Made by a program: the position numbers and the translations under genes | Shown here: piece after piece, positions 1 to 13,410 of the stretch | Position numbering within the stretch: the first letter of the stretch is position 1 | Layout: each line of letters starts with the position of its first letter | DNA from: Nageia nagi | Lineage: Eukaryota; Pinophyta | Assembly: GCA_050084985.1 (NCBI GenBank) | Contig: JBITNC010000001.1 | Coordinates: 172,794,001-172,858,000, forward strand | DNA length: 64,000 nt | Direction of reading: 5' to 3' | The notes under the pieces: model-generated | The model's input: the letters and a program-made list of their open reading frames with translations, nothing else | What the model was told of the DNA's origin: nothing | The model's database searches: none

Positions 1-3000
1 AAAAAATGGTGCAAAATAAAGATGGTCATTTAAACATGTCAAAATTCTGTGATCATCATACCCAGTAGTGGATACAAAGCTGATGCCAAACTGAAGATTC
101 CACATAGAATACCATCAGACGAGATTATATTTTACCACTACCTTTTTCATGTTACGCAAACATGACATTACTATCTCCAAAAACCGCTTGAAGCTTAACC
201 ACCTTTTGAAAAGGTAACAGTCCATGTATACTTAAGTTCCTCATTCCTTACAATGTATTCTCCATTCATTTCCAACTGCAGAATAGAAACCTCTTTCTGC
301 ATCATTCCATTACAAGGGCATGTTTCAGTTATTTCTCATGATAGCCCTAAATAAGAAAGACCACCATGTTTCCAAATCTTGTATAGAGACCTATGACTGG
401 TTACCGTCCATCTTTCCAGACTTTCTAACAAGCTCCATTGAATACTACCATCTTTAAATCTCACTTTCCAAGGCAGTCTCTGATTCATGATACTGCCCAT
501 ACAAAATAATTTGAAACTCAGGAAGGAAAAATATACGCTCACATAGCCTTTGCTATACTACACAGCTTTTGAATTCACACTGACCCTGTATAGTACTCCA
601 TTCTACTTGTTCCTGAACATAACATGGATGAATTGACCCTTTGCATCATGCCCCAATCCTTCCCTGAAAATCTATGCTTCATTTTGTTTTCCTCTTCTTA
701 TTAACATACTGCAATTTTGCCTACACAAGCACAAATGGATTTAATAATTTTACATTTATATTCTCTCAACTAAATCAAGCTGATTTAACACATGAAGTTT
801 CTTGATTAGGTGTGTAAAAAGCATGGGCTAACAAGACAAATGTTCATTTCTGTAAGATAAATAAGTGAATAGTGGAAAATGGAAATATTACTCTGAAAAG
901 GAGTGCCTTAAAATGGTAACTAGGCAGGTGTACCACGTAATATGTGCAGAGACCATAAGAAATTCAAATAACTTTAATAAATCAAAAAAAATGCATCTCA
1001 GCAGCCTCACATCGGATGTCCTAAAGATAAATAATCAATCCTATTGTACTAGCCAATAAACGTTCACAATAGTTGAACTTCATTTGCAAAAAACACATCC
1101 CAAAGCCCAAAATCCATGTCAAAAGGTATTCATAGAACAAGGGTTGGTTTAACTTTCACCATGAATACTTACATGGTTGGGAGCTAAGTCACAAGGTTCA
1201 ATTTCAACTTCAAATTTGAAAATCATGAAATTGAAAGGAAATTTGGCTGCCTTGAAAAAATTCGGCAAAAAGTCAACAAGCTAAATATGGGAAAATCTGC
1301 AGAATTGTAATTTAATACATATTTTTGAATTTTTCCCATTTCTCAATCTACTACGCACATATGAGGGTTTTGACAGCTCGGTTTACAGCTTTCCACAAAT
1401 GACACATTTGTCAAGAGATTTTGACCATGAATTTTATATGCAAATGAATTTGAACAAATTAATTAGATTGTCTTTCAGATTTGGTAAATTTCATTTTCTT
1501 CGTTTCAAATTAACAAAATTGGAAGGACAGAACTGTTGAAGACTTTTTGATGCAGTTAAAGAAAAATATTGCATCGCAACAAAATAGTCACAAGGTCAAA
1601 CAAGTACACTTTTTAGGCATCTGACACAAGCAAACAAAACAAAATGAGACTTGTGCAATTATGTAAATATATATATATATATAGAATGTCGTGCAAGAAC
1701 ATAACCCTTCACGAAAAAAATATAGCAAGATTTTCAAAAAAAGAGAGAAATGTCAATAAAATGAAACCAATTGGCGAAAATGTAGCCAATGCTTTGGAAG
1801 TCGAAAAAAAATTTGGCAGATTTTTACATTTAGCACAAGTACTACATATGTCTATTTAGGGAAGAAACTGGTTGGATTCCCTAGCAATGACCAAGTCTTA
1901 AAAAGAGTTTCATGAAAGAAACTCATTCTATATATGGGCAAGATTCGAATATGCTAATACTGAATAGTGGACTACGGATCAAATGGGCCTAAGCCTTTAT
2001 TTCTATTCGTAAAATGTAAGTTGTGGTAATTACTCCGTGTGACTATTGACGTCTAGATTGGAGTATTGAAGCTTATACACAATACTTTATCCCAATCCAT
2101 GATATTACTCATGAATTTACACTTCACTTATAGCTCTAGGGAGCTTTCTCCTTTTATTATTTTTCACTTGTTCTCTCTAGAGGGTTTCCAACTTGGGAGT
2201 TCCCTAAGGAGTTATTTTATGAAAATATTGAAGTCTTCCATTTAGCTTCCATTACATTTTGAATGCTTGATATTCCTTGTGTGTGGAAGATATGATGTTT
2301 TCATGATTTTTAAACTATATAACAATTTCCTACAGGCCAAAAAAAAGCAGAACAAAGCTGCTAGAGCATTCCTGGAAATTTAAGGGACAGAGAGATTATA
2401 GATCGTGTATTGAATGATTGAATATTCCTTTAATGCAAAGATATTATAGCTCGTTCAATTTTTGAAGTCTTCAGTACATGGTATGTTAACAGAAACTTCC
2501 TCAAAAAGCTGCAAACAAATGGGATAGCAAAAGGCTTCGCATCTTGCAACCAATGAATAAAAATAACATAATCTAACTGGTGCAGCGAGTCAAAAAAATT
2601 CACAATTACATGAGCATGCAGGTCTATGTACCTAACATAAATTGTTACAGCCCAGTTCTGGCCACAACAGAGGATTGGTAGGAAGCCTTAAAAAATTATC
2701 ATGGCAAGGAAAACTTCAGTGTAAACGATAAAATGTTTATCCCGAAGAAAAGCAAATTAGATTTAAAATTTTCATTGCAAAATTTCAAATATAATAGATC
2801 TCACATGATGGGACATTGGCTTAAAATGAAAATCGGACTACATACATTATATCATGAAGTTGCAAGAGGCTGATTGCAATTTAGGACATCACTACATATA
2901 CACCATAAATATATCTCAAATTACAAAAATGGAAGATGCATGCTATACATTAATTGACTGGTCACATATTTCTATCCTTGCTATCCCTTCCCCCTGCCTC

Positions 3001-5639
3001 CAAGTTCCCTGCTTTGTCTAGCTTTTTGAGATGTCAGAAAGAAGTAGGCTGCATGTGCTAAGGGCTTTATATGATGGGTTAGTGCTGCATAAGTCATAGA
3101 ACATTTAAGACAGTTACTTTCATTAGCTTTCCCATTCAAAAATTAATAATACAATAGTAATAATAACAATGAACACCAATAAAAATCATGTACCACATTC
3201 AAAAATCTTTGCCAAGGCCAGAAACAACCATGGGGACATTCTTGCCTTTTTTGGGGAAGAACAAGATTCCTATATAAATATCATTTTTTTGTTGGAGATT
3301 AGTCCAAACAACTTTTGGAATTAAAACACAATCATCAAATAGAGAAGATTGGAATTTAATAAGGCTTACACCAATGTCAACTGGGACTGTGTTGGATATA
3401 ATGGATTGACTGGGTTGTGGCACTTTTCCCTGTCAGCATTCAAAGCCAGCATGTACAAAAGGGGTAACGACAATGGAATTTCCTCAAAAACTACTCACTT
3501 GAAGACATTGAACTAACTTAGATGCCCTCTAGTTACATATTTGAATGTGATTGCACAAGATACCCATGAATATTTTGAAGAGAGTTTTATAAAGTTGCAA
3601 TCTACACGCTCCCAGGATTTTCCACCTAGGCTGACTCCAATTTGACTACTCTAGAGTCTACAAGGATCATCAAGTTCTGCATATACTTGAGTCTTGCCGT
3701 GTTTATAGATTACAGACCTTTAAATATATCTTAAGCGTCTGGGTAAGTCATGCTCTGTAAGGCATATAAGTCCCTCTCTAGTTTGGAACATCACTTTCAA
3801 CTACACTTCTAGGATATTCCTATACTGATGTGCCTCCTTTACTTAAATAAAGGTATCATCATTTATGGCTTTGATATGTGTGGCCCAAGCTTGCAACATA
3901 CAGATTGGAAATGCATTATGCAAGTTCCAACTCTACATCTTTGGTGTGTGGTTCTTTATAAAAGAAATTTTCCATGGATTACTGTTCAGGCCACATCCTC
4001 CACTCAGCCTCTTGGTTTTTAGAGCACCTTTTGGATGATCTTTCATTTTCCAGACCGGACAGTGTTAGGAATAATAACCAATGTTCTACACTAGTCTTAC
4101 ACTCTCAGTAGTAGGAATTCAACAATATATAGATAGTAGTACATACTTTCAGCCTGTGAAAGCTGATAAAAAAAATTCAAATAACTGTTTGTCCATTGTA
4201 AGAGTTAGAAAATTAGAATCTCTTGAAACTTTTTGTATCAAATCAAAGATAAAAAGCGAATCATCATTGACTTCCCATCTCTCACAAAGACTCCAAGTTT
4301 TATCTGCCCTTAGATATTTTCTGTCTTCGGCCATGACTAATATCAAAGAAAATAAAACCAGAGTTCTCAGATTTCAAAATTTTATTGAATATGTGCAAGA
4401 AACGTTGTAAGAAATTTATAACCAGTTTGTGGGAAAAACAGCCCATACTTGCAAGAAATGTGAAGGTGTCTAAAGTAGATTTTTCTGATGTGTTAATTCT
4501 TTTTTTAATGGATGGTAATCAGAATTTTAGTGAGCACAAGGCAGTTGGTAAACTCATTTTAGAAAAATGAAAAATAGGCTAAAAACTGATATCAAAAAAT
4601 ATTGACAAGAAGCATAGGGAAGATTTTCTGCTTTTTTTGCAGTTTTTGGTGATCTAAATCTTTAAGTTAGGAATGCAAAGTCAACATTAAATCTCTCGAA
4701 GTACCTTCAAGAACAATATCTGACTTGAGAAATTTTTGTTCACCACCAATATGACAAAACAAGGTTCTTTACAACCATTTGTTGAGACTGAAAGATCTTA
4801 GTGATCAGGTCAATGCCGTTAAGAAGGCAATAGCATATAAAGATGAGCTGTAGGTGCGTTGAACAGTCTAACCCCTTCTTATGGGGATCTTATCAAATCA
4901 TTAATTTTGTTTCCAGACACTCAAACTTCTTACTTTTTGAGAAAATTTCACCTATTGGCATTTGACATCTCCCCTATGAACACTCATTTAATGCTCATCG
5001 TTGCAGGTTACCTAATACGACCAACAAAGAAGTCCGGGAAGATATATGTTGATATTTGATAACATATTTGGGTAACTTGGATATTTCTACCAAAACCTGT
5101 TAGGCCTAAAGTGCCTTTATGAGCTAGCATTTCTTGCAAACCAATGATGACACAATCACTCATTCTAATTATTTTCAACAATGTTACCCTAATCTTTTAT
5201 CCAGGATTTCAACAAAATACTCGGGCAGCATTAGGAGAAAGTACTCCATTTGCAAGGTAATTCCTAGTTACAAACTAGGAATATTTTGATTTGAAGAATC
5301 TGAATAAGGGAATCAGAAAATCCTTCGGACTCCTCCATGTGAGATTCTTCCTGCAAATCACCATTGATGTAGGCAAAGCCACACAATCACTTCCTCTTAG
5401 CAGTAGATAAAAATTAATCTCAGAATGGTCCAAAGTCCAAACCTTTGATTTAGGAAGAAAATTTTGCCACTACCTAGGTCTTGCTATCTGTGACATTTCT
5501 ATCTACTATGTATTGGTTCTAAGCAGCCACTTGCAATGAACAACCTTCTTCCCTTACAAAGAGGAACAAGATACCAAGTGTTGTACTAGAACAAGAACTC
5601 CTTTCCACAATAATTTCCCATTCTGGATGATCTAAACCA
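1..5639. other. unassigned AT-rich sequence
   Basis: No coding region, RNA gene or recognisable transposon protein was found on either strand. The open frames are short, lack conserved motifs and show no splice-linked partners. An (AT)n run lies near 1665-1682. This stretch is downstream of the minus-strand PHD gene, so its last coding exon and 3' UTR could lie here, but I could not recognise them. Confidence 0.5.
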
Positions 5640-5873
5640 TAGTAGTTAAACTTCGGATCTGCAAAGCCTTTGGCTGAGTACTCAGGCAAAACTCAAGCTA
5701 AAAACTTGGCAAATTTTCAAAAATAAAAAACTTTTACAATAATATTTTTTTTCTAATAACTCAACCAAAATTAGGTTAACCTCAAAAACTTGTGAGTTGA
5801 ATTTGAGTACTCATTTTGATTTACTCCACAAGATTACTCATAAGCACTCACTTAACTCAAAGTTTGACTACTA
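5640..5873. mobile_element. MITE-like element with short terminal inverted repeats
   Basis: The two ends read as imperfect inverted repeats: TAGTAGTTAAACTTCG at the left, and TAGTAGTCAAACTTTG on the minus strand at the right. The 234-bp body is non-coding and has repeated ACTCA/GAGT words like the subterminal regions of the hAT-type elements elsewhere in the window. I could not find a convincing target-site duplication, so the element class is inference. Confidence 0.4.
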
Positions 5874-8190
5874 CATTCTTAACACTCTTCTCATCCACTT
5901 GCAAGTTGGATTTTCCTTCATCATCAAGTGATAGTGTAAAGGTATCTAAAAAATCTAGACTGAAAGTTCTAATGATGTTAATCATTCCAAAAAAGGATTG
6001 CATGCCTCCCTTGCAAGGAATTTCCTTAGGCTAAGTTGCCACAGCCGAGGGGTATCTATTTCATCAAATTCACCCAGGTCTCGCACCTAACCTCATCTGC
6101 ACCTACCATCATCCAGTATGGTTTGTAAATATGTCCACTTGTTAGAGGGGATGGGGTTTTGAACCTTGGTTCCCTATATTTTAGTGGAGAATTTTAGCGA
6201 CCCTCTACCCACCAGCTCCTCTAACATGTTCACATTGCATGGCATTTTTACTTCTATGAAGAGGTGGATTTTTTATAAAATCTTTCAGAGTCAACAAATA
6301 TTCCTTCACTTTGAAACAATATGTCCCAAGAATTTACCTATAATGAATCCAAACATTGTTTTATTGATATTCAATCAAATGTTGACTTCACAACAACCTA
6401 TAAACTTCTCATACAATCAATACGAGCACTCATTTTCTTTGAAAACATTATCAAATCCCCTAAATAGATGGCAGGATTATGTTGACCAATTTCTCAAGAA
6501 CATATACATAGCTCGTTGAAAAATACACTTTTATACAAGCACTCATTTATGAACCCAAAAATCCACTCTTTTATAAGTTAAAATAACCCAAGTTAAGCAA
6601 AATGTTGTTTTATTCTATCCAACACAAGCCATCCAGTACGCATATCATTTCTCATCCAATCATGGCTTGCAACATTTTATCCATTATTAGTGATGTATGA
6701 TAGTACTTAAAGTAGATAGAAGTTCAAAAAGCAAACACATATCTCTCCATTTTTATTCAGAACATGGACAGTGTTAACAACCCGTGTAGAATAACTTATT
6801 GGAAAATTGACTCGGGCATCCAAAAAATCTAGCATTTCATACTTATCATACCTCCACTCATTGAATTCAATCTTTATTGCTTTTACCTTAAAAAAGATTT
6901 AGCAATGGCCTTCAAAGTGAAGAGGTTTCAAGTATTTGAGTCTGAATGCTATCATCATAAGATTCCACAAAGATGTCTTTGAACTCCCTTGAAAAGCTTT
7001 GTGAGCAATAGAACTTTTTTCATCAGACCAAGTAATCATTTGTCTTTTGTTTCTAAATTAGTCTTCATTAATTGAAGTGATGATTCTTTTGTTTCTATTG
7101 TTCTCTTTATGTAATGATCATAGTAATACAATTCTCTTAAAAGAAACAATAGAACTTCCTCCTCTCTCACTCTTTTCTTCTTTGAATGCTTTTCCGATTC
7201 ATCTGGATCATGGATGTATTTCTTTAATATATTGGTGTTAATTTTTCAAGTATCTTCAGTTTCAATCAATTGTTTTTAGGGGTGTATATGTGCACTCAAG
7301 CTTGTGGGATATCTTTAGTGAGTGCCGTGTTACAGAATTGGCATAGAGTTAGAGTAGATGTTACAAACCTGCTCTAAATGTTTTCAAATCTGTCATACAT
7401 AGGGTTGGTTGCCAAGGATTGTTTCCTTTTCCTCATGTTGGATGGAAAAGAACCAAACTAAAAGTTCTTTATCATCAGCTATTGATACAAATATGGAAAA
7501 AAACTTGGTAGAGATGTTATTCCAGAAAGTGCTATTACTTGCAAAAAGATGTATTTGCCAATTTTCTGTTGGTAAAGTGAGGGTTTCACAAAGAAGCCTT
7601 ATAGAAACATCTTCATGTTAGACTCCAAGAAGGTTACATGCTATAACAAATGCCAGGAATTGTTCACTTGGATGTATAGTTCGAACTTCCATCTTTAAAA
7701 ATCTTGGAATGTTCTTCCCGTAAGCTTCAGGAAAATCACAATGTTGTTGTAGTGCAGGAGGGCTAATTGAATGAGACCTGCTGGAGGCTTGTTTTAATTT
7801 TCATTCTGGTTTTGGAAGGGAACCATCTTCAAAGATGTAGTTGCTAAAATTATAGCTTGTACAAGAAGAAAGGAAAGCTTCAATTGTGTGATCAGATGCA
7901 GCTACAGAAGACTAGATGATGCAGAAAACATCTTCTCTCTCTTTGCTTCACATAAAATGGCTTCTATATCTGCTTTCAATTTAATTTCCTGTACTTGTTG
8001 AAAACTGGAATTGGAAGTACCTTAAACTTTTTTGAGAATGTGTAAAACCTCTTTTTTAAGGTTTGACTTATGAAACCACTATATGCCCCCCATTTTACAC
8101 CAAAATATGTTAACTTCACATTTTATATGGTTTTAATAAAATAATTAGAGCAGTAATAGGAGAAACTCCTCCCTTTGCAGAGCAGTTCTT
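5874..8190. other. unassigned sequence
   Basis: No gene or transposon protein is supported here. Open frames at 6166-6519 and 7409-7621 have no family motif and no conserved partner exons. Confidence 0.4.
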
Positions 8191-8194
8191 GTTC

Positions 8195-8814
8195 TACTTG
8201 TTTTTTCCTTCTACTTGTTTATCTACTGTTGTTTTATATTTATGACTGCAGCTTGTGCATGGTCATATCTGTTTATTTACTGGTTTTTCAATTATCTGCT
8301 ATTTTTTACATTGTTTTTTACTACTATGGTCATATTTATTTGTTTAAGCTTTAAGTTGTGGAAGTATAATTCATAATGTTTTATTTCTTATTGCAAGATA
8401 CAAAGATAAATACATACCTTTTTCAATTATGTAAGTTTCTCATTTTGGCATTTGTTTGCATGGTTTTTGTATCCTTGGTTTAATGTATCCTCTAATATTT
8501 TATGCATGTTTAATTCTTGGTGAAAAGAAAATCCTTCTAATTTTGGACCTTCAAAATTTAATACAAAACTCTACAATTTACATTATATTGTGTCATTAAA
8601 TTATTTGATATGGAATGTTGTGTTATTTGATATGGAATGTTGTGTTATTTGATATGCAATGTTGAGAGACAGCTAAAAATGATTAGGTTAAATTTTAAAA
8701 TGGGGAATGGGGTAAATCTTCAGTTTTTCTTATTTGCCATTTTTTGTTGATTCTTGATTAATTTGAATCCTCCACACAAAAGATTTTTTGTCGATTCCAA
8801 ATCTGGAGACTATG
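8195..8814 (+). repeat. dispersed repeat, truncated copy related to 26710-27668
   Basis: This stretch aligns in the same orientation with about 27055-27668. Shared blocks include the runs of 'ctacttgttta', 'aagttgtggaagtata', 'attgcaagatacaaag' and 'tgatatggaatgttgtg'. Both copies end at CTATG. The left part of the longer copy is missing here. A 22-bp word (ttatttgatatggaatgttgtg) is repeated about three times near 8606-8665, against about two times in the other copy. Confidence 0.65.
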
Positions 8815-9335
8815 GTAGAGAGCAAAGTTAACAAGTCCTAGAAGGTTGAGGAATATGGTGATCTATCTCAACACGAAGTTGATAGGAACAGACTCCCAGT
8901 TGGTCGAGGGATATTCTTAAGCCATGTGACATATGGTGTTGAAGATAGGTGGGCCCGGCTAGGCGATTATACCATCAGTAATCTGTAGGAAATGTTTGAC
9001 GTAGAAAGTCAAGACTAAGAGGCTATGGAGGAGAGACTCAAGTAACTTGAATGCCACAACAATAAATATCCTCTTTAATAGATTTGTGGATCTCCACCTT
9101 TGAGGGGCGAAGATAAAGGGGAGTGGTCAACGAAGAGCTGAATGATGGTGGTTGATCAGTAAAGTTTGGATTAAAAAAAAATAGACCTAAGTTTTTGTTG
9201 TGTATCAAAAGTAAGTTGTATTAAAAAAATAAGGGTTTGTTGCATATAACCTATCACACAAAGGAGAAGAGGCCCATTGTTCTTCAACATCAATGACCAT
9301 ATTTTTAGTTTTCTTCTCCTTGTTCATAGGCCAAA

Positions 9336-9545
9336 CCATAGTTGAGAAACTCAGCCCGAGTCCAAGTAACTTAGCAAGTCAGAGATCTTTGCCAAGTTGC
9401 TCAGGTTTGAACTCGGTTTTTTTGCAAACTCTGTCAAGTACTATCAAAGACTGGCAAGTCCGAGCTGAGTTTTGAGTCTTGATGAGAGTCTTGAGTCCTG
9501 ACATCAAGACTTGGCAAACCCGGCAAAAGCATACGTCTGTGTTAT
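9336..9545 (+). repeat. hAT-like subterminal repeat region
   Basis: The stretch begins CATAGTTGAGAAACTCAG and is rich in repeated short words such as CTCAG, CCGAG, AACTCGG and GCAAGTC, in both orientations. The same vocabulary occurs at both ends of the MITE at 41498-42256 and near 47090-47144. Subterminal clusters of this kind are typical of hAT transposons. It lies about 1 kb upstream of the hAT transposase remnant and may be that element's left end, but no target duplication was identified. Confidence 0.4.
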
Positions 9546-10284
9546 AATTCAAATTTTTCACTTTTTTTCTCATTTTCTTGTACTAGCAAGCCAAAGAGAG
9601 GAATATTGTCAAAACTGATTTTTCTCGTACAAATCAATATTTTTCGAGTTTGGAGGAATCTTGAACCCACTAGCAGACCCGGAAAGTTGGATTTTGAGGT
9701 AAGCAAATTTCCTTTCCAATCTTTCATATTATCTTTAGGGTTTTATCTTTAAGTTTCCATTTATTTGAAAATTGTTTTGGGGGTTTATAATTTCTTTCTA
9801 GATTAATAGCAGTAGGCAGTAGCATTTAGAATTCAGCCAATATGGGGGTTTAGAGACACCAGCAGGCTGCAGAAGTATAGACCTTAAAATATGTCACATT
9901 GTCACCTGTTTGGTATGCTAGCAGCTAGAGTATGTTTAGTTGGGTCCACAACAAGCTAGAGTATGGTATGCTAGCAGCTAGAGTATTTCAGGGCAGTACA
10001 GTAGGGTTTAGTTAGGTCTAAAACAGTAGTATTAGAGCATTAATTTGAGCTCATAAAACAATTGTGATGACAGCCATAAAACAGTAAAATTTTGTGCCTA
10101 ACAGTGAGTCCAAATTGTTGAGAGTCCTTAAATCTCAAAACTGTCCACATAACAGCCATTAAACAGTCAATTTTGTGATGAAAGTGAGTCAAAACTGTCC
10201 ACATCATAGCCAGAAACTTATAAACATTTTTTTCATTAGCTTATTGCAAGCTTTTTCTAAATGTTGTACTTTGTTCTGATTGAT
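9546..10284. other. presumed 5' non-coding part of the hAT remnant
   Basis: No coding sequence is seen. Degenerate local repeats occur, for example 'gctagcagctagagtat' near 9917 and 9968, and an 'acagccataaaacagt / gtgagtc' unit repeated at about 10070-10205. A likely splice acceptor (gtgcag) at about 10295-10300 precedes the zinc-finger-like coding segment of the hAT remnant. Confidence 0.35.
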
Positions 10285-10299
10285 TGTTTCCATGTGCAG

Positions 10300-13200
10300 C
10301 TACAGGATAATGGCAGGGATTGCAAAAAAGTATCCATGTGGAAATACACAAAGGAAGGGGCCAAAAAACGGTAAGTAATTTGCAACTTATGTGATGAGAA
10401 GATTAATATCATTTGGCTCGCCAAAAAGGACACGGTGTTCGAGTTTGCAACAGTGTGCTACTTGAGGTTGAGTGAGAGTGCAATGCATTTCTAACAGATT
10501 ATAATGAGAAGGGGGATCTCAAATGAAAACAAAATCAAGCCATATCAACCACCCTTTCATGCCTTATTCACAGGGTACAAGAAGCACATTTGGCCAGTTT
10601 GTACAGCACAGTGGCTCCAGCCCATCAATTGCTTACCTTGGGCATAGCATAGAGGAGTCTTATTCTGTAGCACATCCCACACCAGGGTCACAACCCATAC
10701 TTTAGGGTATGGCCGCATGGAATGAGGAGAGGCATGGGGCAGCAAGAAAGGCATTGCCAATTTTTGATATTTTTCCGACCTATCATTTAATATGGCAAGG
10801 TCTCTATACTTGTCCAGAATGGTAGATGCCATTGCAGCTTGCAACTTAGGATATAGGCCACCCACTTATGATGGCCTTAGGGGTCCTCTCCTTCATTAAT
10901 CTATGGAGGATATTCATATTTTGCTTGATGACCAACACAGAGAGTGGAGGAAGAGGGTTTGCACTACCATGTCAAATGGGGGGGCTGATGGCAAAGGCAT
11001 AACATTGTTTAACTTTTTGGTTGCTTCCTCAAGTGGAATTGTATTCTTCAAGTCAATAGATGTATATTCCCATGATAAGAATGTCGATCTTCTTGCACAG
11101 CTATTGGGAGATGCCACCGAGGAGGTGAGAGCTGAGAATGTTGTCCCAAGTCATCACGAACAACACATCAACATATATGATAGCAAGGAGGATTTTGGAG
11201 GAGAGATTTCCCACCTTGATTTGGTCACCATGTACAGCCCATTGTCTCGATTGGCTCCTCGAAGGCATTGGGAAATTACCTTGGTTGGTGGATCTTGTGC
11301 ATAAGTGTAATATCCCAAAAATTCTCCAATGCAAGGAATAGCCAAATAATCACCAACAAATTTCAAATAAATTATGCCAAGGTCTAATTATTCACTCCCA
11401 AGCCCAACGTCACATTAGGGCACCCAAATATCATGCAAAACACACCATAAATGAGCCAAGAAACATGATGTCACACTCAATATGGCAAGATAAATGCAAC
11501 ACAACCACACAATGAGACAATATATAAAGATCCAATGCAAATACCCTCAAATAACTGAAATGAGAGAAGTACAATGCAATACCAAGCCCAAAGGGTGCAA
11601 TGGTGGCCTCCAAGGAGCCAACTAGGGCACACAATGTGCGAAATATGATCACTAAAGGAGGTATGCTGCTATGAAGTCTCACACTCCAAATTTGCAAGAT
11701 ACATCAATGGTAGAACAACCACACTCTACCGAATCTATGGACGCCTCACTGAAGGGCTTCCTCACAGGCTGGCTCCTAACAAAGAAAACAAGTGCAATTC
11801 TGGAATACCACCAGATGGGTTCAACGATGATGATCTCTATGGATGCCTCAATGAAGGGTAAGCCTCACAGCACGAACAGCCACCTCAACTACAAATTAGA
11901 AGGTGTTCTAAGCCTCCTAAACTCTACCTTGAACTACACGCCCAAGGGAGCTTGTCGCTACCAAGTCTTTAGAAGCTCCGAAGAGAAGAAATAGTTTCAA
12001 TATCAATATTCAACAGATCCTCACAATGATGCTCCAATGCCTTATATAACAAGTCTTGGATTTGGATCTCACCTAGGAGTCATCACCCCAACCTCAAAAT
12101 CCATCGTTAGCCTCCTAGAGGCCCTCAAATGCCCAAACATGGGTTTAGGTGTGTTCCCCAATGCGCCTAGGTGTCATGCATCCCCAACGTTAGCCTTCTA
12201 GAGGCTACCCAATGCCAAATACAGATCATCATGGGCCAACGTGAAGGTCTAGGGTCTTCCCCAAGTGTGGCGAAGGTGTGCAAGTGTGCATGATGCTCCC
12301 CAAGTCCAAAGTTGGGGTCATAGGTGTCCATCCATGCCATGCGTTGGCTGTCTAGGTGTCATACAAGTCTTGGGATTCCCACAATCCAATCGTTGGGATC
12401 TCCAAATGCATAAAATTAACAATAAAACTCATCCTACGCTTGGGAGGAAAACGTCCCACTTTGGGGTTCACAATGTGGGTCCAATGGACCATTATTATTC
12501 TATCCCAAGTTACTACAAATGCAATTAGAAAGATAAATTATTTACAAAAGGGATACCAAAGATCCCAATTTTCCTCAATTTTGGTCATAAGGGGATGTTA
12601 CAATAAGTCAAGGACCATAAAATATATGTATAATCATACAAGGATCTTGCAGGTGATGAGGCAATATGCTGGCGGGAGGGAGATAGTGCAACCTAGTGTG
12701 ACACACTTTGCAACAAACTTTGTCACATTGCAAAGCCTCTTTAGTGCATAGGGGACATTGAAGAAAATGTTTTTTGGTAATGAGTGGAACACAAATCATG
12801 ATGCTAGATAGAAACACACCAACAAGTGGAGAGTGTATGATATTGTCTTTGAGGAGCCCCTCTGGAGAGCCATGGATGAGGCCATTGAGGTGCAAGATTA
12901 AGTTTTTTATTTTTTGTTTATTAAATTATTTTATATATTAAAATTTGAAATTATTTTTCCATTTGGCATTTGCTAATATTGATTTTTTTTCAAATATTAG
13001 AGCCTTTGGTGAGAGTTCTTCATCTTGTTGATGGAGAAAAATAACCAATAGGTTATGTATATGAGTTTATGAATAGGGTGAAATAGTTAAATGCCTCTTT
13101 TATGACTATGAAGAGCCCAAATACAAACCTATTTGAGATATCACTGATCAGCAATGGACATCTCAGTTCCATATCCCTTTTCATGCAGCAGGATGCTACC

Positions 13201-13410
13201 TTAACACCAAATTCTTTTTTTTGGAGTCCTTTAATCCTGACTATGAGGTGATGGTGGGCCTTCAAACATGTATTGACCACATAGTGGGTGGTTCGAAAAT
13301 CAGCTCAAAGCTACAAGTTGAGATTCAATCATATAAGAGATGTGAGAGCACCCTTCTCAAATCCACCAATTTTTTGTATATGCACTCGGTGGATTTTATG
13401 ACTTGCGACC
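10300..13410 (+). pseudogene. hAT-family transposase pseudogene (interrupted copy)
   Basis: This is a decayed hAT DNA-transposon gene. A BED-type zinc-finger-like segment (WKYTKEGAKK, then a stop, then VICNLCDEK) lies at about 10339-10412. The DUF659-type core follows at about 10830-11300, with blocks GYRPPTYDGLRGPLL, EWRKRVCTTMSNGGADGKG and LFNFLVASSSGIVFFKSID. A frameshift occurs near 11140, after which NNTSTYMIARRILEE and PCTAHCLDWLLEGIGKLPW continue in another frame. A solo LTR (11306-12602) splits the gene inside the next block. Its other half resumes at 12608 with KYMYNHTRILQVMRQYAGGR and FATNFVTLQSL. Further pieces run to about 13400. The C-terminal dimerisation region seen in the copy at 43.8-45.6 kb is absent. 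Stops and frameshifts make it non-functional. Confidence 0.85.
11306..12602. mobile_element. solo LTR (1297 bp) inserted in the hAT transposase
   Basis: The element starts TGTAATATCCC and ends GGGGATGTTACA, the TG...CA form of LTR retrotransposon termini. It is flanked by a perfect 5-bp direct repeat ATAAG at 11301-11305 and 12603-12607. Removing it and one ATAAG rejoins the hAT reading frame through VDLVHK and SRTIKYMYNH, which confirms both borders. A TATA-like 'ccttatataac' lies near 12041-12051. No gag, pol, second LTR or primer site is present, so it is a solo LTR, presumably left by LTR-LTR recombination. The retrotransposon family is unknown. Confidence 0.9.

Noticed and set aside
4081-4410. 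109-codon frame
   Set aside because: No motif, and an overlapping frame on the other strand is equally open; consistent with chance.
10557-10865. 102-codon minus-strand frame
   Set aside because: Antisense to the hAT transposase remnant and without known motifs.
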